Source: Lewinellaceae bacterium (GTDB lineage Bacteria; Bacteroidota; Bacteroidia; Chitinophagales; Saprospiraceae). Taken from it: a DNA stretch of 64,000 nucleotides. The translations under genes and the position numbers were made by a program. Below, piece by piece: positions 25,053 through 32,897 of the stretch. Every line of letters begins with the position of its first letter. The first letter of the stretch is position 1. The stretch spans positions 1-64,000 of the forward strand of contig JACJYR010000003.1 in NCBI GenBank assembly GCA_020636005.1, given 5' to 3'. Below the pieces are notes generated by a model, which had not been told where the DNA came from, did no database searches, and saw only the letters and a program-made list of their open reading frames with translations.

Positions 25053-26702
25053 TTATTTTTTGGCGATAAACAGTTCAAAATCAGCCCTTTCCAAACAGGT
25101 CAGGCATTTTTCAGTTGTCAGCCCGCCCTTCCTGGCTGACAGGACGCCAAAGTGGATGTCGTGAACCCCTCCGGTACTGTGCGCATCTGGGTTGATAGAT
25201 ATGAAAACACCTTTTTCCAAGGCATATTGAATCCATTCCCAGTCCATGTCGAGGCGATAGGGGTTTGCGTTCAATTCGATGGAGACCCCATTGGCAGCGC
25301 AGGCTTCGATGACTTTTTTGTGGTCGATGGGATAGCCTTTCCTTGCCAGCAGCAACCGCCCGGTGGGATGCCCCAGGATTTTAGTGTATGGGTTTTCGAC
25401 AGCACGGAGAAGCCGGTTGGTGGCTTTGTCGAGGTCCATGCGCAGGTTGGAGTGGATGGATGCGATAATAAAATCGAATTGTTGGAGGATGTCATTCTCA
25501 TAATCCAGCGAGCCGTCGGACAGGATGTCGCTTTCGATGCCTTTGTATATTTTGAAAGGCGCCAGTTCAAGGTTCAGTGCATCTACTTCTTTCCATTGCT
25601 CCAGGAGGCGATCTTCCTTGAGGCCGTTGGCATAAAAGGCGGATTTGGAATGGTCGGTCAGGCCGAGGTATTGGTACCCCTTGTCCCTGACGAAATGGGC
25701 CATTTCACGAAGCGTATTGATGCCGTCGCTGTAGGTCGTGTGTGCGTGCACGACTCCTTTTATATGGTTTTCTTCCAGCAGATTTTCAAAACTACCTTTT
25801 TCCAATACCCAGGCTTGTTCCCTCAATTCTGGGACCAGGTAGGGTAGGGAGGCTTTTTCAAATACCTGGTTTTCCTCGCCAAGCCCCCGAAAATCCACGC
25901 CTGGAAATTTTTTGACAAAAGCCTCCATAAACCCTTGCCCGGCGGTGTGGCGAAAAAGCTTGCTGCCGAACTCGGATGCCTGGCATTGATAGATAACGAC
26001 TGGTGTTTCGTTGGGTGACCGGGCTATGAAAACACCATCTTTTCTATCGTTGAGCAGCAGCTTGTCCTTTTCAAAAAGTGTTGATAGATCGCCTTCCTGG
26101 CCAACAAGTATTTCAATTTTTTCTACGATGTTGGTTTTCCTCCTTATTTCACCTACTAAGCTGACTTTGGCGTTGGGCATTTGTTGCCCCACAAAGTCCA
26201 GCAGCTCTCCGGCTTCGTTTTCCAGGTCGGCGTATAGATACTTCCCTTGGTTTTTTTGAAAATATTCGAGCTTTTGCTTGAGATCTTCCTGTGTCTTTTG
26301 CCCAAAACCCTTCAACTCCACCAGCCGGTTCTCGTTGCAGGCATACAATAGCTCACCTACGCTCTCCACTCCCAGTTCCTTCCAAATAACCTGGATTTTT
26401 TTTGGGCCAAACCCTGGGATGTGCAGCATTTCCTGCACGCCGGGAGGGGTCATGTCCTGGTATTTTTTCAAAGTGGACATTTCGCCGGAAGCCAGTAATT
26501 CACGGATTTTTCCCGCTATCGCAGTGCCTACGCCTTTAATAGCGGCAACCTCCTCCTCGCTCATTTCAGACAAGGGTGTTGGGAGCTTGCGCAAGGTGAG
26601 ATAGGCATTTTGGTAAGACTTTATTTTGAATGGGTTTTCCCCATGCAACTCCATGATTTCGCCCAGGTATTGAAAAGACTTGGCTATCTCCTTGTTTGTC
26701 AT
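25053..26702 (-). CDS. PolX-like protein with degenerate polymerase site and intact PHP domain
   Basis: 549 aa in PolX order: helix-hairpin-helix region (IKGVGTAIAGKIRELL, HIPGFGPKKIQVIWKELG), polymerase palm, then PHP. In active PolX the palm has GSxRR followed by a DxD pair; here residues 184-200 read GEIRRKTNIVEKIEILV, with Lys195 and Glu197 in place of the Asp pair. The third palm Asp falls on PVVIYQC, where no Asp is present. The PHP motifs HAHTTYSDG, LTDHS, GIESDIL, ASIHSN, LGHPTGR and NPDAHST are kept. I infer a PHP phosphoesterase or nuclease that has lost polymerase activity. Confidence 0.88.
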   Translation of the reverse strand: MTNKEIAKSFQYLGEIMELHGENPFKIKSYQNAYLTLRKLPTPLSEMSEEEVAAIKGVGTAIAGKIRELLASGEMSTLKKYQDMTPPGVQEMLHIPGFGPKKIQVIWKELGVESVGELLYACNENRLVELKGFGQKTQEDLKQKLEYFQKNQGKYLYADLENEAGELLDFVGQQMPNAKVSLVGEIRRKTNIVEKIEILVGQEGDLSTLFEKDKLLLNDRKDGVFIARSPNETPVVIYQCQASEFGSKLFRHTAGQGFMEAFVKKFPGVDFRGLGEENQVFEKASLPYLVPELREQAWVLEKGSFENLLEENHIKGVVHAHTTYSDGINTLREMAHFVRDKGYQYLGLTDHSKSAFYANGLKEDRLLEQWKEVDALNLELAPFKIYKGIESDILSDGSLDYENDILQQFDFIIASIHSNLRMDLDKATNRLLRAVENPYTKILGHPTGRLLLARKGYPIDHKKVIEACAANGVSIELNANPYRLDMDWEWIQYALEKGVFISINPDAHSTGGVHDIHFGVLSARKGGLTTEKCLTCLERADFELFIAKK

Positions 26703-26743
26703 AGTTTTTTGAATAAAAGGCTATTGTGTTAAAAATTGTCTGA

Positions 26744-26751
26744 CAAAGTTA
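26744..26751 (-). promoter_or_regulatory. Candidate -7 element for the PolX-like gene
   Basis: Minus-strand TAACTTTG fits TAnnTTTG, 42 bp upstream of the start codon and just after the stop of the preceding gene. Confidence 0.4.
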
Positions 26752-26759
26752 AACCTGCA

Positions 26760-27986
26760 TCAGGCAAATTGGCCATGTGGTTCCTGGCCGGCAAAAACAT
26801 AATCGTGCAGGTAGTTGAACTTTTTACAAATGACTCCTTCGGCAGCTATGGTGGCGTTTTCGATCATGGGGCTTTTATCCTTAAAAAGTTCAGGCAAAAT
26901 AAATCGAATGAACTGTTCCCCAAATGCGGAGGAAGCGTCCCGGGGCAATTCGTTGGGCAGGTTGTCAATGGCCATCACATCGATACATGCCTTATTGAAA
27001 GGCGGGCACTCGGCTGGTACAATTGGATTGAAACCATAAACTGGTTCTGCAATGGTGGATGGGCGGATGGTGGACGGGATAGATGCATCCGGTGCAATGT
27101 CGCAGGTGATGTCGGCTATTACCTGGATGCGGAAGTCCGGCTGTTTCATTTCCTCCAGGGTAAAAAACCGGGGCGCCCTCATATCCCAGTAGATGCCATG
27201 AACCAAAATGTCTGCACATTTATAGTAAGGGGCAAAAGCGCTAACAAATTTTTCCGGGTGTTCGTAAAAATCCTGTTTCTTAAACCCGCCGCCATTTTTT
27301 CTGGCCACATAATGCAGGGAGTCCAATTGGGTAAAAACGGCCTTATTAAATGATTTTTCCAAAAAATCTTCGGGTTCAACCTGTGAAATCCCCATGTCTT
27401 GCAAAACCTGGACTGCGCCGGCACTTACCCTTCCCGTACCCGTCAGAACGATCTTTACGGGCGGAAAGACAATGGATTTGTAAAGTTCGCTGGCTGTTGC
27501 ATAATCTTTGCAATCCTTCATTCTCAATAATTGAAAAGCCCCTGTGCGTTGCCCATAAGTCCACAGTGCATTGTGTGCTCCTACCATCCCGGCAAACTTT
27601 CCAAATGCGATGAGCCTTTTTCCTGCGGCATCTTTTACAACTTCGTAATCAATCAGCCTGATGTTCTTGTCCAATATGCTCCACAGCAGTTGCCGGTTTT
27701 GAGGCTGTTTTTTAATGGTATGGGAAAAAAAGAAATAGGTTTTGCAGGGCATTAATTGTTTGACAGGCACTTCTTTTACCCCCATCAGCATTTCGCAGTC
27801 GGTAAGGTTGTCCACTACCTCTATACCGGCCGCCTGGTACTCGTTGTCGGAGTAGCACCTGGATGGGGAAGATTCAACGACCACCTTAACAGGAAAGTGG
27901 TTTTCAATGAATTTACATTGGTTCGGGGCGAGCGGCACCCTTGCATCGGGCGGGAATTTCCCTTCTTTGATGATTCCGATTTTCAT
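26760..27986 (-). CDS. Alanine dehydrogenase/saccharopine dehydrogenase-like oxidoreductase
   Basis: About 408 aa. The AlaDh_PNT N-terminal signature MKIGIIKEGKFPPDARVPLAP is clear, followed by a Rossmann region (IVLTGTGRVSAGAVQVLQDMG) and VIADITCDIAPDASIP. The layout resembles LYS1-type lysine-forming saccharopine dehydrogenases, which share this fold. The substrate is unproven. I chose the ATG at 27986, matching the family start, rather than the longer frame from 28052, because a TAACTTTG promoter element at 28014-28021 lies inside the longer version. Confidence 0.75.
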   Translation of the reverse strand: MKIGIIKEGKFPPDARVPLAPNQCKFIENHFPVKVVVESSPSRCYSDNEYQAAGIEVVDNLTDCEMLMGVKEVPVKQLMPCKTYFFFSHTIKKQPQNRQLLWSILDKNIRLIDYEVVKDAAGKRLIAFGKFAGMVGAHNALWTYGQRTGAFQLLRMKDCKDYATASELYKSIVFPPVKIVLTGTGRVSAGAVQVLQDMGISQVEPEDFLEKSFNKAVFTQLDSLHYVARKNGGGFKKQDFYEHPEKFVSAFAPYYKCADILVHGIYWDMRAPRFFTLEEMKQPDFRIQVIADITCDIAPDASIPSTIRPSTIAEPVYGFNPIVPAECPPFNKACIDVMAIDNLPNELPRDASSAFGEQFIRFILPELFKDKSPMIENATIAAEGVICKKFNYLHDYVFAGQEPHGQFA

Positions 27987-28013
27987 TTTTAGTGGTTTGA
28001 ATTCAAAGGCCGC

Positions 28014-28021
28014 CAAAGTTA
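28014..28021 (-). promoter_or_regulatory. -7 element that sets the start of the dehydrogenase gene
   Basis: Minus-strand TAACTTTG lies 28 bp upstream of the ATG at 27986. Transcription from here could not include an ATG at 28052, which supports the shorter protein. Confidence 0.45.
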
Positions 28022-28187
28022 AGTTGTTTGGGGCCAGATTGGTTAATGGCAAAATCCATACCTTTCAGATAAGTAAAAAAGATTAAGTGAGAAATCGGAG
28101 GTTTTCATGTTATCCCTTTACATAAAAGGCATTAAGAATTAAGAAAAAAAATATGGGATAATCTGGGCATCTTTCCATGATAAGAAG

Positions 28188-28218
28188 TTGTCACAAATAG
28201 GAATTTAACTTATTTTTG
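28188..28218 (+). promoter_or_regulatory. Promoter upstream of a small ORF
   Basis: TTG (28188-28190), a 20-nt spacer and TATTTTTG (28211-28218) fit the Bacteroidota consensus. The next plus-strand ATG with a hydrophobic ORF is at 28290. Confidence 0.45.
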
Positions 28219-28289
28219 TCCCGCTCCCCACATTAAACAGTTCCCCCCTTTATTTCTATTTTACCACACTTACACAAAATAATTAGAAA

Positions 28290-28508
28290 ATGTATGTTCT
28301 GTGCCTGTTCGTCGTATTGGCGGCCCTGTTTATTACCGTATTTAACAGCCGGACCGCTAACAACATCAATTTAGGGGATACTGGATTTGCCGATTTTCAA
28401 CCACCATCGGCATTTGGAGATTCCATCCAACCAAAAACCGAGCCTTCGGAGACGAAGGGTAATAGCCGAAAACCAGAGAAAATCCAACCTGCCACAACTT
28501 TTGTATAA
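28290..28508 (+). CDS. Possible small membrane-anchored protein
   Basis: 72 aa. A hydrophobic N-terminus (MYVLCLFVVLAALFITVF) could be a membrane anchor or signal. It is followed by a polar tail rich in Ser, Lys and Pro. No family is recognised. A well-formed promoter stands about 70 bp upstream, the main reason for calling it. It might instead be part of a leader or chance ORF upstream of ssrA. Confidence 0.4.
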   Translation: MYVLCLFVVLAALFITVFNSRTANNINLGDTGFADFQPPSAFGDSIQPKTEPSETKGNSRKPEKIQPATTFV

Positions 28509-28597
28509 AAGTACCTGCCTGTTGCCTTATTTTTTGCTTGTCCAACGATTTTGAATAGTACCCATTTTCGTGCAGCCCCAATATTTTACCAGAACTT

Positions 28598-28626
28598 TTT
28601 GGATGGTTGCGAAGTTTGTACATTTG
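28598..28626 (+). promoter_or_regulatory. ssrA promoter
   Basis: TTTG (28598-28601), a 17-nt spacer and TACATTTG (28619-28626) match the Bacteroidota promoter consensus. The element is 25 bp upstream of the predicted mature tmRNA 5' end, allowing a short RNase P-removed leader. Confidence 0.65.
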
Positions 28627-28651
28627 CCGTTCTTTTGAAATAACTACCAAT

Positions 28652-29026
28652 GGGGGCGTATTGGAATCGACAGGGAAGATAATCGGTAGGTAAGCATGCC
28701 GGAGCAAGAAAGCTCACTCCGTCAACAAATGGCCTTCAAACCATTAAATGGCAACTATCAGTATGCCATGGCTGCCTAATACAGTGTATTAGAACGCCAT
28801 TGTGCCCTGCGCTTGATGCCCGATACACAGCGTACCGCACATCATCCAACCCTCGGGATAGCCAAGTGGAATGCCCTGGCCACAAGGTGAAATTTAAGGG
28901 ATAAGGCGCAAGCCGGGTGGGTTACCGTACCTACCTTGCGCACGAAAACCTAATCGGTAAATAAGCATGTAGAAGGCCTATGGGTGCTTTCACTGGACAC
29001 GGGTTCAACTCCCGTCGCCTCCACCC
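28652..29026 (+). ncRNA. ssrA: Transfer-messenger RNA (tmRNA)
   Basis: The 5' end GGGGGCG pairs with CGCCTCC near the 3' end to form the tRNA-like acceptor stem. The 3' part has a T-arm, GGACACGGGTTCAACTCCCG, with the TTCAA loop. The tag frame at 28750-28779 reads GNYQYAMAA then TAA, an Ala-Ala-ending degradation tag. The intervening ~200 bases are G/C-rich with complementary blocks fitting pseudoknots. It rescues stalled ribosomes and marks the nascent chains for proteolysis. The exact 3' end is uncertain by one base because ACCCA, not ACCA, is encoded. Confidence 0.95.
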
Positions 29027-29032
29027 AAGTTG

Positions 29033-29063
29033 AAAAAGCGTCTGACTCTCAGGCGCTTTTTTT
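29033..29063 (+). terminator. Intrinsic terminator after ssrA
   Basis: A stem of about 13 bp (AAAAAGCGTCTGA with TCAGGCGCTTTTT) around a CTC loop ends in a run of T. It immediately follows the tmRNA 3' end. Confidence 0.85.
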
Positions 29064-29151
29064 GTTTGTGACGTTTTGAACGTCCTTTCAAACTTTTTTT
29101 CCACAACCTTTTATTTATCCTGGAATTGGAAGCCGCCTTCCCCGATTTTCC

Positions 29152-29159
29152 TACCTTTG
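29152..29159 (+). promoter_or_regulatory. Candidate pyrG -7 element
   Basis: TACCTTTG matches TAnnTTTG about 70 bp upstream of the pyrG ATG. A TTG at 29126-29128 is spaced 23 nt upstream, slightly long. Confidence 0.45.
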
Positions 29160-29230
29160 CATCCCGTAACAAAATGAAGATTAGCACCCGCTAATCCATC
29201 ATTTATCACTCATCCTACATCCTTTTTTCA

Positions 29231-30832
29231 ATGGCTAAGTACATTTTTGTTACGGGCGGTGTCACGTCTTCTTTAGGAAAAGGCATCATCTCGGCCTCCC
29301 TGGCAAAACTTCTCCAAGCAAGGGGTTTTGCTGTCACCATCCAAAAATTCGACCCTTATATTAATGTGGATCCAGGCACGCTCAACCCCTATGAACATGG
29401 CGAATGTTATGTCACTGACGATGGGGCAGAGACGGATCTGGACCTGGGGCATTACGAGCGGTTTCTGAATAACCCTACTTCCCAGGCCAATAATGTGACC
29501 ACCGGCCGGATTTACCAGACTGTCATCAACAAAGAGCGGGCAGGCGACTACCTGGGAAAAACCGTTCAAGTGGTTCCCCACATCACCGATGAAATTAAAC
29601 GAAGGGTACAATTGCTCGGCAACTCGACCCAATACGACATCGTTATTACGGAGCTTGGGGGCACCGTAGGCGATATTGAAAGCCTGCCTTATGTGGAGGC
29701 ATTGAGGCAACTGCGCTGGGAATTGGGCCGGGACAATTGCCTGGTGATCCACCTCACATTGATACCTTACCTGAGTGCAGCAAAAGAATTGAAGACCAAA
29801 CCAACCCAACATTCGGTAAAGGAGTTGTTGAGCGCTGGTATTCAGCCCGACATCCTGGTCTGCCGTACCGAATTTCCCATTGGTATGGATATTCGAAGAA
29901 AGCTTGCCTTGTTTTGCAATGTAGATGTCGGGTCGGTGGTAGAGGCGATAGACGCTGAGACCATCTACGATGTCCCGCTGTTGATGGCCAAGGAAAAACT
30001 CGATACCACGGTGATGCTCAAGTTGCGTCTGCCAGACCGGAAAGAGCCTGACTTATCGGCATGGAAGGCGTTCCTGGGCAGGTTGAAAAACCCGATCCAC
30101 AGCGTAAACATTGGCCTGATAGGCAAATACCATGAGTTGCAGGATGCCTATAAATCCATCTTTGAATCTTTCATCCACGCCGGTGCTGTCAATGAATGCA
30201 GGGTGAATGTGAAACCTATCCACTCAGAAGCACTGGCCATTTCCATGGAAGATGTGGCCGGCAAGCTGGAGGAGTTGGATGGGATACTGGTAGCCCCAGG
30301 CTTTGGGGAAAGGGGCATCGAAGGGAAGATCAATGCCATCCGGTATGCCAGGGAAAACAATTTGCCTTTCTTTGGAATCTGCCTTGGGATGCAATGTGCC
30401 GTGGTAGAATTTGCCCGAAATGTACTGCAACTACAAGGCGCTGCTTCCACAGAGGTGAATAAGAAAGCAGAACACCCTGTCATTGACCTGATGCCCGAGC
30501 AAAAGAAGATTACAAAAAAAGGCGGTACCATGCGCCTGGGCGCCTACCCATGCGAGCTGAAGAAAAACTCACTGGCCAACAAAGCCTACCATGCTTTAAA
30601 AATAAGCGAGCGGCACAGGCACCGGTATGAGTTCAACAACGAGTATTTATCGCAATTTGAAAAAAACGGGCTTTTGGCAACTGGTATCAACCCGGAAAAC
30701 AACCTGGTCGAGATTGTGGAATTGAAAAACCATCCCTGGTTCGTGGGGGTTCAGTTTCACCCCGAGTTGAAAAGCACCGTGGAAACCCCTCATCCATTGT
30801 TTGTCCACTTTGTAAAGGCCTGCATGAAATAG
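29231..30832 (+). CDS. pyrG: CTP synthase
   Basis: 533 aa, full length. The N-terminal synthase domain begins IFVTGGVTSSLGKGIISASL and has DPYINVDPGTLNPYEHGE and TELGGTVGDIESLPYVEALR. The C-terminal glutaminase carries GICLGMQCAVVEFARNV with the nucleophilic Cys, and VQFHPEL with the catalytic His and Glu nearby. It makes CTP from UTP and glutamine. The SpoU methylase gene follows after 37 bp, so co-transcription is possible. Confidence 0.97.
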   Translation: MAKYIFVTGGVTSSLGKGIISASLAKLLQARGFAVTIQKFDPYINVDPGTLNPYEHGECYVTDDGAETDLDLGHYERFLNNPTSQANNVTTGRIYQTVINKERAGDYLGKTVQVVPHITDEIKRRVQLLGNSTQYDIVITELGGTVGDIESLPYVEALRQLRWELGRDNCLVIHLTLIPYLSAAKELKTKPTQHSVKELLSAGIQPDILVCRTEFPIGMDIRRKLALFCNVDVGSVVEAIDAETIYDVPLLMAKEKLDTTVMLKLRLPDRKEPDLSAWKAFLGRLKNPIHSVNIGLIGKYHELQDAYKSIFESFIHAGAVNECRVNVKPIHSEALAISMEDVAGKLEELDGILVAPGFGERGIEGKINAIRYARENNLPFFGICLGMQCAVVEFARNVLQLQGAASTEVNKKAEHPVIDLMPEQKKITKKGGTMRLGAYPCELKKNSLANKAYHALKISERHRHRYEFNNEYLSQFEKNGLLATGINPENNLVEIVELKNHPWFVGVQFHPELKSTVETPHPLFVHFVKACMK

Positions 30833-30869
30833 GGCGTTTTAAACCCAATACGTTGTCCATTTTGTACCT

Positions 30870-31415
30870 ATGCGCAAACTAACAACGGAAGAGTTGGGGC
30901 GGCTGTCCCCGGACGAATTTTCACAACTGGCGAAGACACCACTTGTGCTTGTGCTGGACAATGTGAGATCGGCGCTGAACGTTGGTTCTGCCTTCAGGAC
31001 GGCTGATGCCTTTGCCCTTGGAAAAATCTACCTGTGCGGTATAACGGCGGCACCTCCCCACCGGGAAATCCTGAAGACAGCTTTGGGTGCTACGGAAACT
31101 GTTCCCTGGGAATATTTTCCATCAACATTGGATGCCTTGGCAAGGCTAAAGGGGGAGGGCTATGAAATCCTGGCCATTGAACAAGCTGCCGGAAGTATCT
31201 TCCTCCACAACTTTGAAATAAGTTCCAAGGCAAAATACGCCCTTGTTTTCGGAAATGAAGTAGAGGGGGTGGGACAGGAGGTGATGGAAATGGTTGACAG
31301 AACCTTGGAAATACAGCAATTTGGTACAAAACACTCCATCAATGTTGCTGTATCTATAGGGATTGTAGTTTGGGATTTATTCAAAAAGCTGAAATTTGGC
31401 CTTGTGGACGAGTGA
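30870..31415 (+). CDS. SpoU/TrmH-family RNA 2'-O-methyltransferase
   Basis: 181 aa. All three SPOUT motifs are present: NVRSALNVGSAFRTADAF, ALVFGNEVEGVGQEV and IQQFGTKHSINVAVSIGIVVW, which form the trefoil-knot SAM site. It is the short, single-domain type without an N-terminal substrate-binding domain. The target is probably a tRNA or rRNA ribose, but the site cannot be read from sequence. Confidence 0.88.
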   Translation: MRKLTTEELGRLSPDEFSQLAKTPLVLVLDNVRSALNVGSAFRTADAFALGKIYLCGITAAPPHREILKTALGATETVPWEYFPSTLDALARLKGEGYEILAIEQAAGSIFLHNFEISSKAKYALVFGNEVEGVGQEVMEMVDRTLEIQQFGTKHSINVAVSIGIVVWDLFKKLKFGLVDE

Positions 31416-31441
31416 CTCAACATTCAAAATAACATAGTAAA

Positions 31442-31855
31442 ATGGAGTATTGGCTCATTAAATCAGAACCGGAAGAGTACAGCTTCCAGGACTTGCAGAA
31501 AGATGGGAAAACGATGTGGGACGGTGTGCGGAACTATGCCGCACGGAACCATCTGCGAGGGATGAAAAAAGGCGATCTGGTTTTGTTTTACCACAGCGTG
31601 AACGACAAGGAAGTCGTTGGAATCTGCAAGGTGCTCAAAGAACATTACCCGGATCCCACTGCCGATAGCGGTGATTGGTCAGTTGTTGAATTTGCCCCGG
31701 TCAAACCACTCAAAAAGAAAGTCACGCTTGCCCAAATCAAAACAACAAATGAGCTTCAAAACATTGGGTTGGTCAGGATAGGCCGGCTATCTGTCATGCC
31801 TTTGGCAGCACATGAGTTTGAAAAAATTCTTGAGATGGGCGAAACCAGTATTTGA
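31442..31855 (+). CDS. EVE-domain protein
   Basis: 137 aa. The N-terminus MEYWLIKSEPEEYSFQDL, followed by WDGVRNYAARNHLR, GDLVLFYHS and VVGICKVLKEHYPDPT, is the canonical EVE (PUA-like) domain that reads modified bases in nucleic acids. It starts 26 bp after the methyltransferase, so the pair may be an RNA-modification unit, but EVE proteins can also bind modified DNA. Normal family length. Confidence 0.93.
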   Translation: MEYWLIKSEPEEYSFQDLQKDGKTMWDGVRNYAARNHLRGMKKGDLVLFYHSVNDKEVVGICKVLKEHYPDPTADSGDWSVVEFAPVKPLKKKVTLAQIKTTNELQNIGLVRIGRLSVMPLAAHEFEKILEMGETSI

Positions 31856-32130
31856 GCACAGTTTCATCAACATCTTCTTGGAAAAGTGAAAAAAAGCCTG
31901 AAAATGCTAACTGATTGGTTATTCTGCCATCAAAAACCACTTGGAAAATAAAATTGTGTGACAATGAAACAAATACACATATTAATATCGAAACCCTGCT
32001 GTTGCTGAATTCACGTGACTGGAACTACGGTTCTATTAATCCTATGCAAAATTTTGAAGATAAAAAATCATTCTTAGCTTTGTGACATATTTTAGTGACC
32101 GCTAAAGTTTTTTTTTACCAGGCAACCTGT

Positions 32131-32138
32131 TAACTTTG
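32131..32138 (+). promoter_or_regulatory. Candidate -7 element for the receiver gene
   Basis: TAACTTTG fits TAnnTTTG. A T-tract at 32108-32116 is the only -33-like signal. Transcription from here would give a leader of about 230 nt. Confidence 0.4.
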
Positions 32139-32208
32139 CGCAGTCAAAAACCTGACATCAAGAGCTGTTTATTACTCCCCTCATTTTTATTTCCCTTAAC
32201 CGATTTTA

Positions 32209-32279
32209 TAAGATTCGCCTAGACATCGCCAATACTTGCCACATTACGCTCGTGTTGATTGTCCTTTCGGCGAATCTTA
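32209..32279. promoter_or_regulatory. 11-bp inverted repeat in the leader of the receiver gene
   Basis: TAAGATTCGCC (32209-32219) and GGCGAATCTTA (32269-32279) are exact complements separated by 49 nt. Lying between the predicted promoter and the start codon, they could pair in the mRNA or bind a dimeric regulator. Confidence 0.5.
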
Positions 32280-32377
32280 ACCATCTACCTTCCAATTTCC
32301 CCCTCTCAGAAAGGTTGTCTCCCGGTCATTAAAGTAAAAGTTCGGTAAGGAATCTACAATTTTTAACCAAAAAGAGC

Positions 32378-32782
32378 ATGAACATGAACGTTCTGAAGAA
32401 ATCTATTCTAATCGTCGAAGACCACGACAGTATCCGTTTGTTGCTGGGTTCGATGCTAAGCAAGAGCTACGAGGTAGTTACCAAAAAGGATGGCCTGGAG
32501 GGAATGGCATGGTTAGTCCGGGGCAATCTCCCTGATTTGATCCTGCTTGACATGACGATGCCCCGCCTCAGTGGGTCAGAATTCCTTAAAAATATCCGTC
32601 AGAGCGGTTTTTTTAGAGACATCCCGGTGATTGTTGTCTCTGGCAACGAAGGGGAAGGCGACATAAAAGATTGCCTCAAATGGGGGGTAAGCCATTATCT
32701 TACAAAGCCCTTCAACCCGGTCAACCTCAAGGAAAAAATTGAAATAGCCCTGGCTTCCCAATCACTAGCGGCCCTCAACTAA
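32378..32782 (+). CDS. Stand-alone response-regulator receiver (CheY-like)
   Basis: 134 aa, a single receiver domain. The acidic pair lies in ILIVEDHDSIR, the phospho-acceptor is Asp58 in LILLDMTMPRLSG, the switch Ser is in IVVSGNEGEGD and the conserved Lys110 is in YLTKPFNP. No output domain is present. The next gene, 115 bp downstream, is a sugar transferase with its own degenerate receiver-like domain, so this protein may act on polysaccharide initiation by protein contact (inference). Confidence 0.9.
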   Translation: MNMNVLKKSILIVEDHDSIRLLLGSMLSKSYEVVTKKDGLEGMAWLVRGNLPDLILLDMTMPRLSGSEFLKNIRQSGFFRDIPVIVVSGNEGEGDIKDCLKWGVSHYLTKPFNPVNLKEKIEIALASQSLAALN

Positions 32783-32897
32783 TAATTTAGATACTTTTTC
32801 CTCAAAGCAGCGTCCAATAATTAATTCTTCATCCAACAATCAGGATTGGGATCACACTAAAAAACAAACAAAAAACGGTAACTAATATTTCGGCACT

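Larger units (their letters stand above)
31856..32377. other. Long intergenic leader upstream of the receiver gene
   Basis: No ORF or RNA gene is visible. It contains a TAACTTTG element at 32131-32138 and an 11-bp inverted repeat (32209-32219 with 32269-32279), both described separately. Confidence 0.6.

Noticed and set aside
28366..28707. Minus-strand 113-codon frame over the ssrA promoter
   Set aside because: Overlaps the tmRNA 5' end and its promoter; no motif.
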